This document shows positions 4,856-5,559 of a stretch of DNA of 5,559 nt, piece after piece (position 1 is the stretch's first letter; each line of letters opens with the position of its first letter). Made by a program: the position numbers and the translations under genes. The notes under the pieces are model-generated. The model had not been told where the DNA came from and made no database searches. It saw only the letters and a list, made by a program, of their open reading frames with translations. This DNA is from Deltaproteobacteria bacterium (GTDB lineage: Bacteria > Desulfobacterota_B > Binatia > UBA9968): NCBI GenBank assembly GCA_016193385.1, contig JACPSF010000353.1, positions 1 through 5,559 of the forward strand. The letters are read 5' to 3'.

Positions 4856-4879
4856 GGGAACATTTTCCGTATGGGAACA
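4845..4879. repeat. Palindrome around the -35 box and direct repeat GGGAACA
   Basis: TTCCC-TGTCAA-GGGAA (4845-4860, plus strand) is an inverted repeat with the -35 hexamer exactly at its centre. GGGAACA also occurs twice at 17-bp spacing (4856-4862 and 4873-4879). A second regulator could bind here. The elements are short, so chance is not excluded. Confidence 0.35.
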
Positions 4880-4880
4880 A

Positions 4881-5051
4881 CTACCTCAGAATTTCCCTCA
4901 GTTTTTCTGCCAGCGTAGGCTCAAGATTTAGGACCCTATTAACGTTTTGTGCCAGCTCTTCACCACTCAGCGGATTGATATCTGGGGTCTCCTCGTAATT
5001 AGGCCGTGGAAAATGAGTGGCGCAATGGAGTCTTGTTTGGGTAACTCTCAC
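4881..5051 (-). CDS. Small hypothetical protein overlapping the nucleotidyltransferase-like gene
   Basis: A 56-codon frame starts at GTG 5051, whose bases form GTGA with the stop of the upstream gene, a sign of translational coupling. It ends at TAG 4881. The C-terminal half, I-N-P-L-S-G-E-E-L-A-Q-N-V-N-R-V-L and then L-E-P-T-L-A-E-K-L-R-E-I-L-R, has the look of real amphipathic helical protein. There is no Shine-Dalgarno sequence, as expected if translation depends on the upstream gene. I recognise no family. It could instead be a former C-terminal extension of the upstream protein separated by a frameshift. Confidence 0.42.
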   Translation of the reverse strand: MRVTQTRLHCATHFPRPNYEETPDINPLSGEELAQNVNRVLNLEPTLAEKLREILR

Positions 5052-5559
5052 CTTTTGGAGATGTAGGAAATGGTCTTATCAAATTGATTGTTGAGATCGA
5101 CCTTTTCGGCAAAAATCTCTTCCGCCGTAAGTCTGTCATGGCGGCACTCCAGGGCGAGCTCGATGGGATGAAGATCAAGACCCGAAGGTTTAACTTCTCG
5201 GAGGTACTCAACTGCTCGATCGTTTGAGTTGATCTCGAGGCAATCCCAGGTATAGACAAGCCTAGCCGGGTAAAGAAGACACCTGATGTAGCGCTTCCTG
5301 TCTTTCGGCTCCAGTTCCGGCAAGAGAGATAGTGCTGTTGTCATCGGCTTCCAACTCTTTTCAACGCTCTGCAGGAGTTCACGATGGATGTCGTCGTTAG
5401 CGGGTCTCCTGAACTGGGCTTTACAGTTATTCAGGAGCGGTATTCCATGGTCGAGCAGATCGAGCCGATCCAACACTGGAAGCCGACCCCAATTGTATTC
5501 GGAATTTCCCCAAAATACGGATAGACGCTTTCCATAGACCGGGTCTAATCCCTTAGCCC
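5048..5559 (-). CDS. Nucleotidyltransferase-like protein, C-terminal part (partial, 5' end outside window)
   Basis: The frame is open to the right edge (169 codons visible). An internal GTG at 5476 is not a likely start, because reading upstream continues sensibly as V-Y-G-K-R-L-S-V-F-W-G-N-S-E-Y-N-W-G. The segment R-Y-I-R-C-L-L-Y-P-A-R-L-V-Y-T-W-D, then L-E-I-N-S-N-D-R-A-V-E-Y-L, resembles the helical C-terminal domain of AadA-type aminoglycoside adenylyltransferases and related DUF4111-type nucleotidyltransferases (pattern R-x-x-Y-T-x-x-x-x-E-I-x-S-x-D-x-A). The catalytic GS...D-x-D region would lie outside the window, so activity and substrate cannot be judged. The similarity is weak and from memory; another helical protein is possible. 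Its stop overlaps the start of a small ORF. Confidence 0.5.
   Translation of the reverse strand, partial: AKGLDPVYGKRLSVFWGNSEYNWGRLPVLDRLDLLDHGIPLLNNCKAQFRRPANDDIHRELLQSVEKSWKPMTTALSLLPELEPKDRKRYIRCLLYPARLVYTWDCLEINSNDRAVEYLREVKPSGLDLHPIELALECRHDRLTAEEIFAEKVDLNNQFDKTISYISKR

Noticed and set aside
1..5559. CRISPR array, insertion sequence or transposon ends
   Set aside because: No regularly spaced repeats, transposase-like protein or terminal inverted repeats were seen.

Overview
The window reads almost entirely on the minus strand. In transcription order (high to low coordinates) it holds: the 3' part of a nucleotidyltransferase-like gene and a small ORF that overlaps its stop; a promoter with a 25-bp inverted repeat; an Rrf2/IscR-type Fe-S regulator; a glutathione S-transferase (GST); a carboxymuconolactone decarboxylase/AhpD-like protein (CMD); a small protein starting MCxxCGCG; the cobalt-type nitrile hydratase beta and alpha subunits with their activator; and the start of an EgtB/SenA-like DinB-domain gene cut by the left edge. 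Strong Shine-Dalgarno sequences precede most of these genes.

The main result is that the GST and CMD genes each look broken by one in-frame TGA, yet both read well as selenoproteins. In each case the TGA falls exactly where a redox Cys is expected, giving CxxU motifs (C-Y-T-U in the GST, C-P-F-U in the CMD). The same frame continues beyond it with typical family sequence. A stem-loop follows at the distance seen for bacterial SECIS elements, with the apical loop GGA at nucleotides 23-25 (GST) or GGC at 22-24 (CMD), counting U of UGA as 1. Ordinary gene callers would record only two or three fragments with false TTG/GTG starts. Full genes: GST 3702-4265 (187 aa, Sec10) and CMD 2854-3465 (203 aa, Sec81).

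The nitrile hydratase module (beta 1535-2221, alpha 866-1510, activator 522-857) is complete. Its alpha subunit carries the cobalt-type C-T-L-C-S-C metal site. Just upstream lies the MCxxCGCG protein, whose N-terminus resembles the metal site of the nickel chaperone HypB, so a role in metal supply to the hydratase is a reasonable guess. A 7-bp near-tandem duplication at its end may have truncated it: removing one unit would extend the frame to an ATGA overlap with the beta-subunit start.

The organism is a bacterium of moderately high GC that must encode selenocysteine machinery (SelA/SelB/selC/SelD) elsewhere. The gene mix suggests an uncultivated soil, sediment or water lineage, but the taxon cannot be fixed from this window. 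A working model, which is inference, is an Fe-S-sensing regulator controlling a thiol/selenol redox and electrophile-handling operon coupled to a metalloenzyme whose own active-site cysteines must be oxidised to work.
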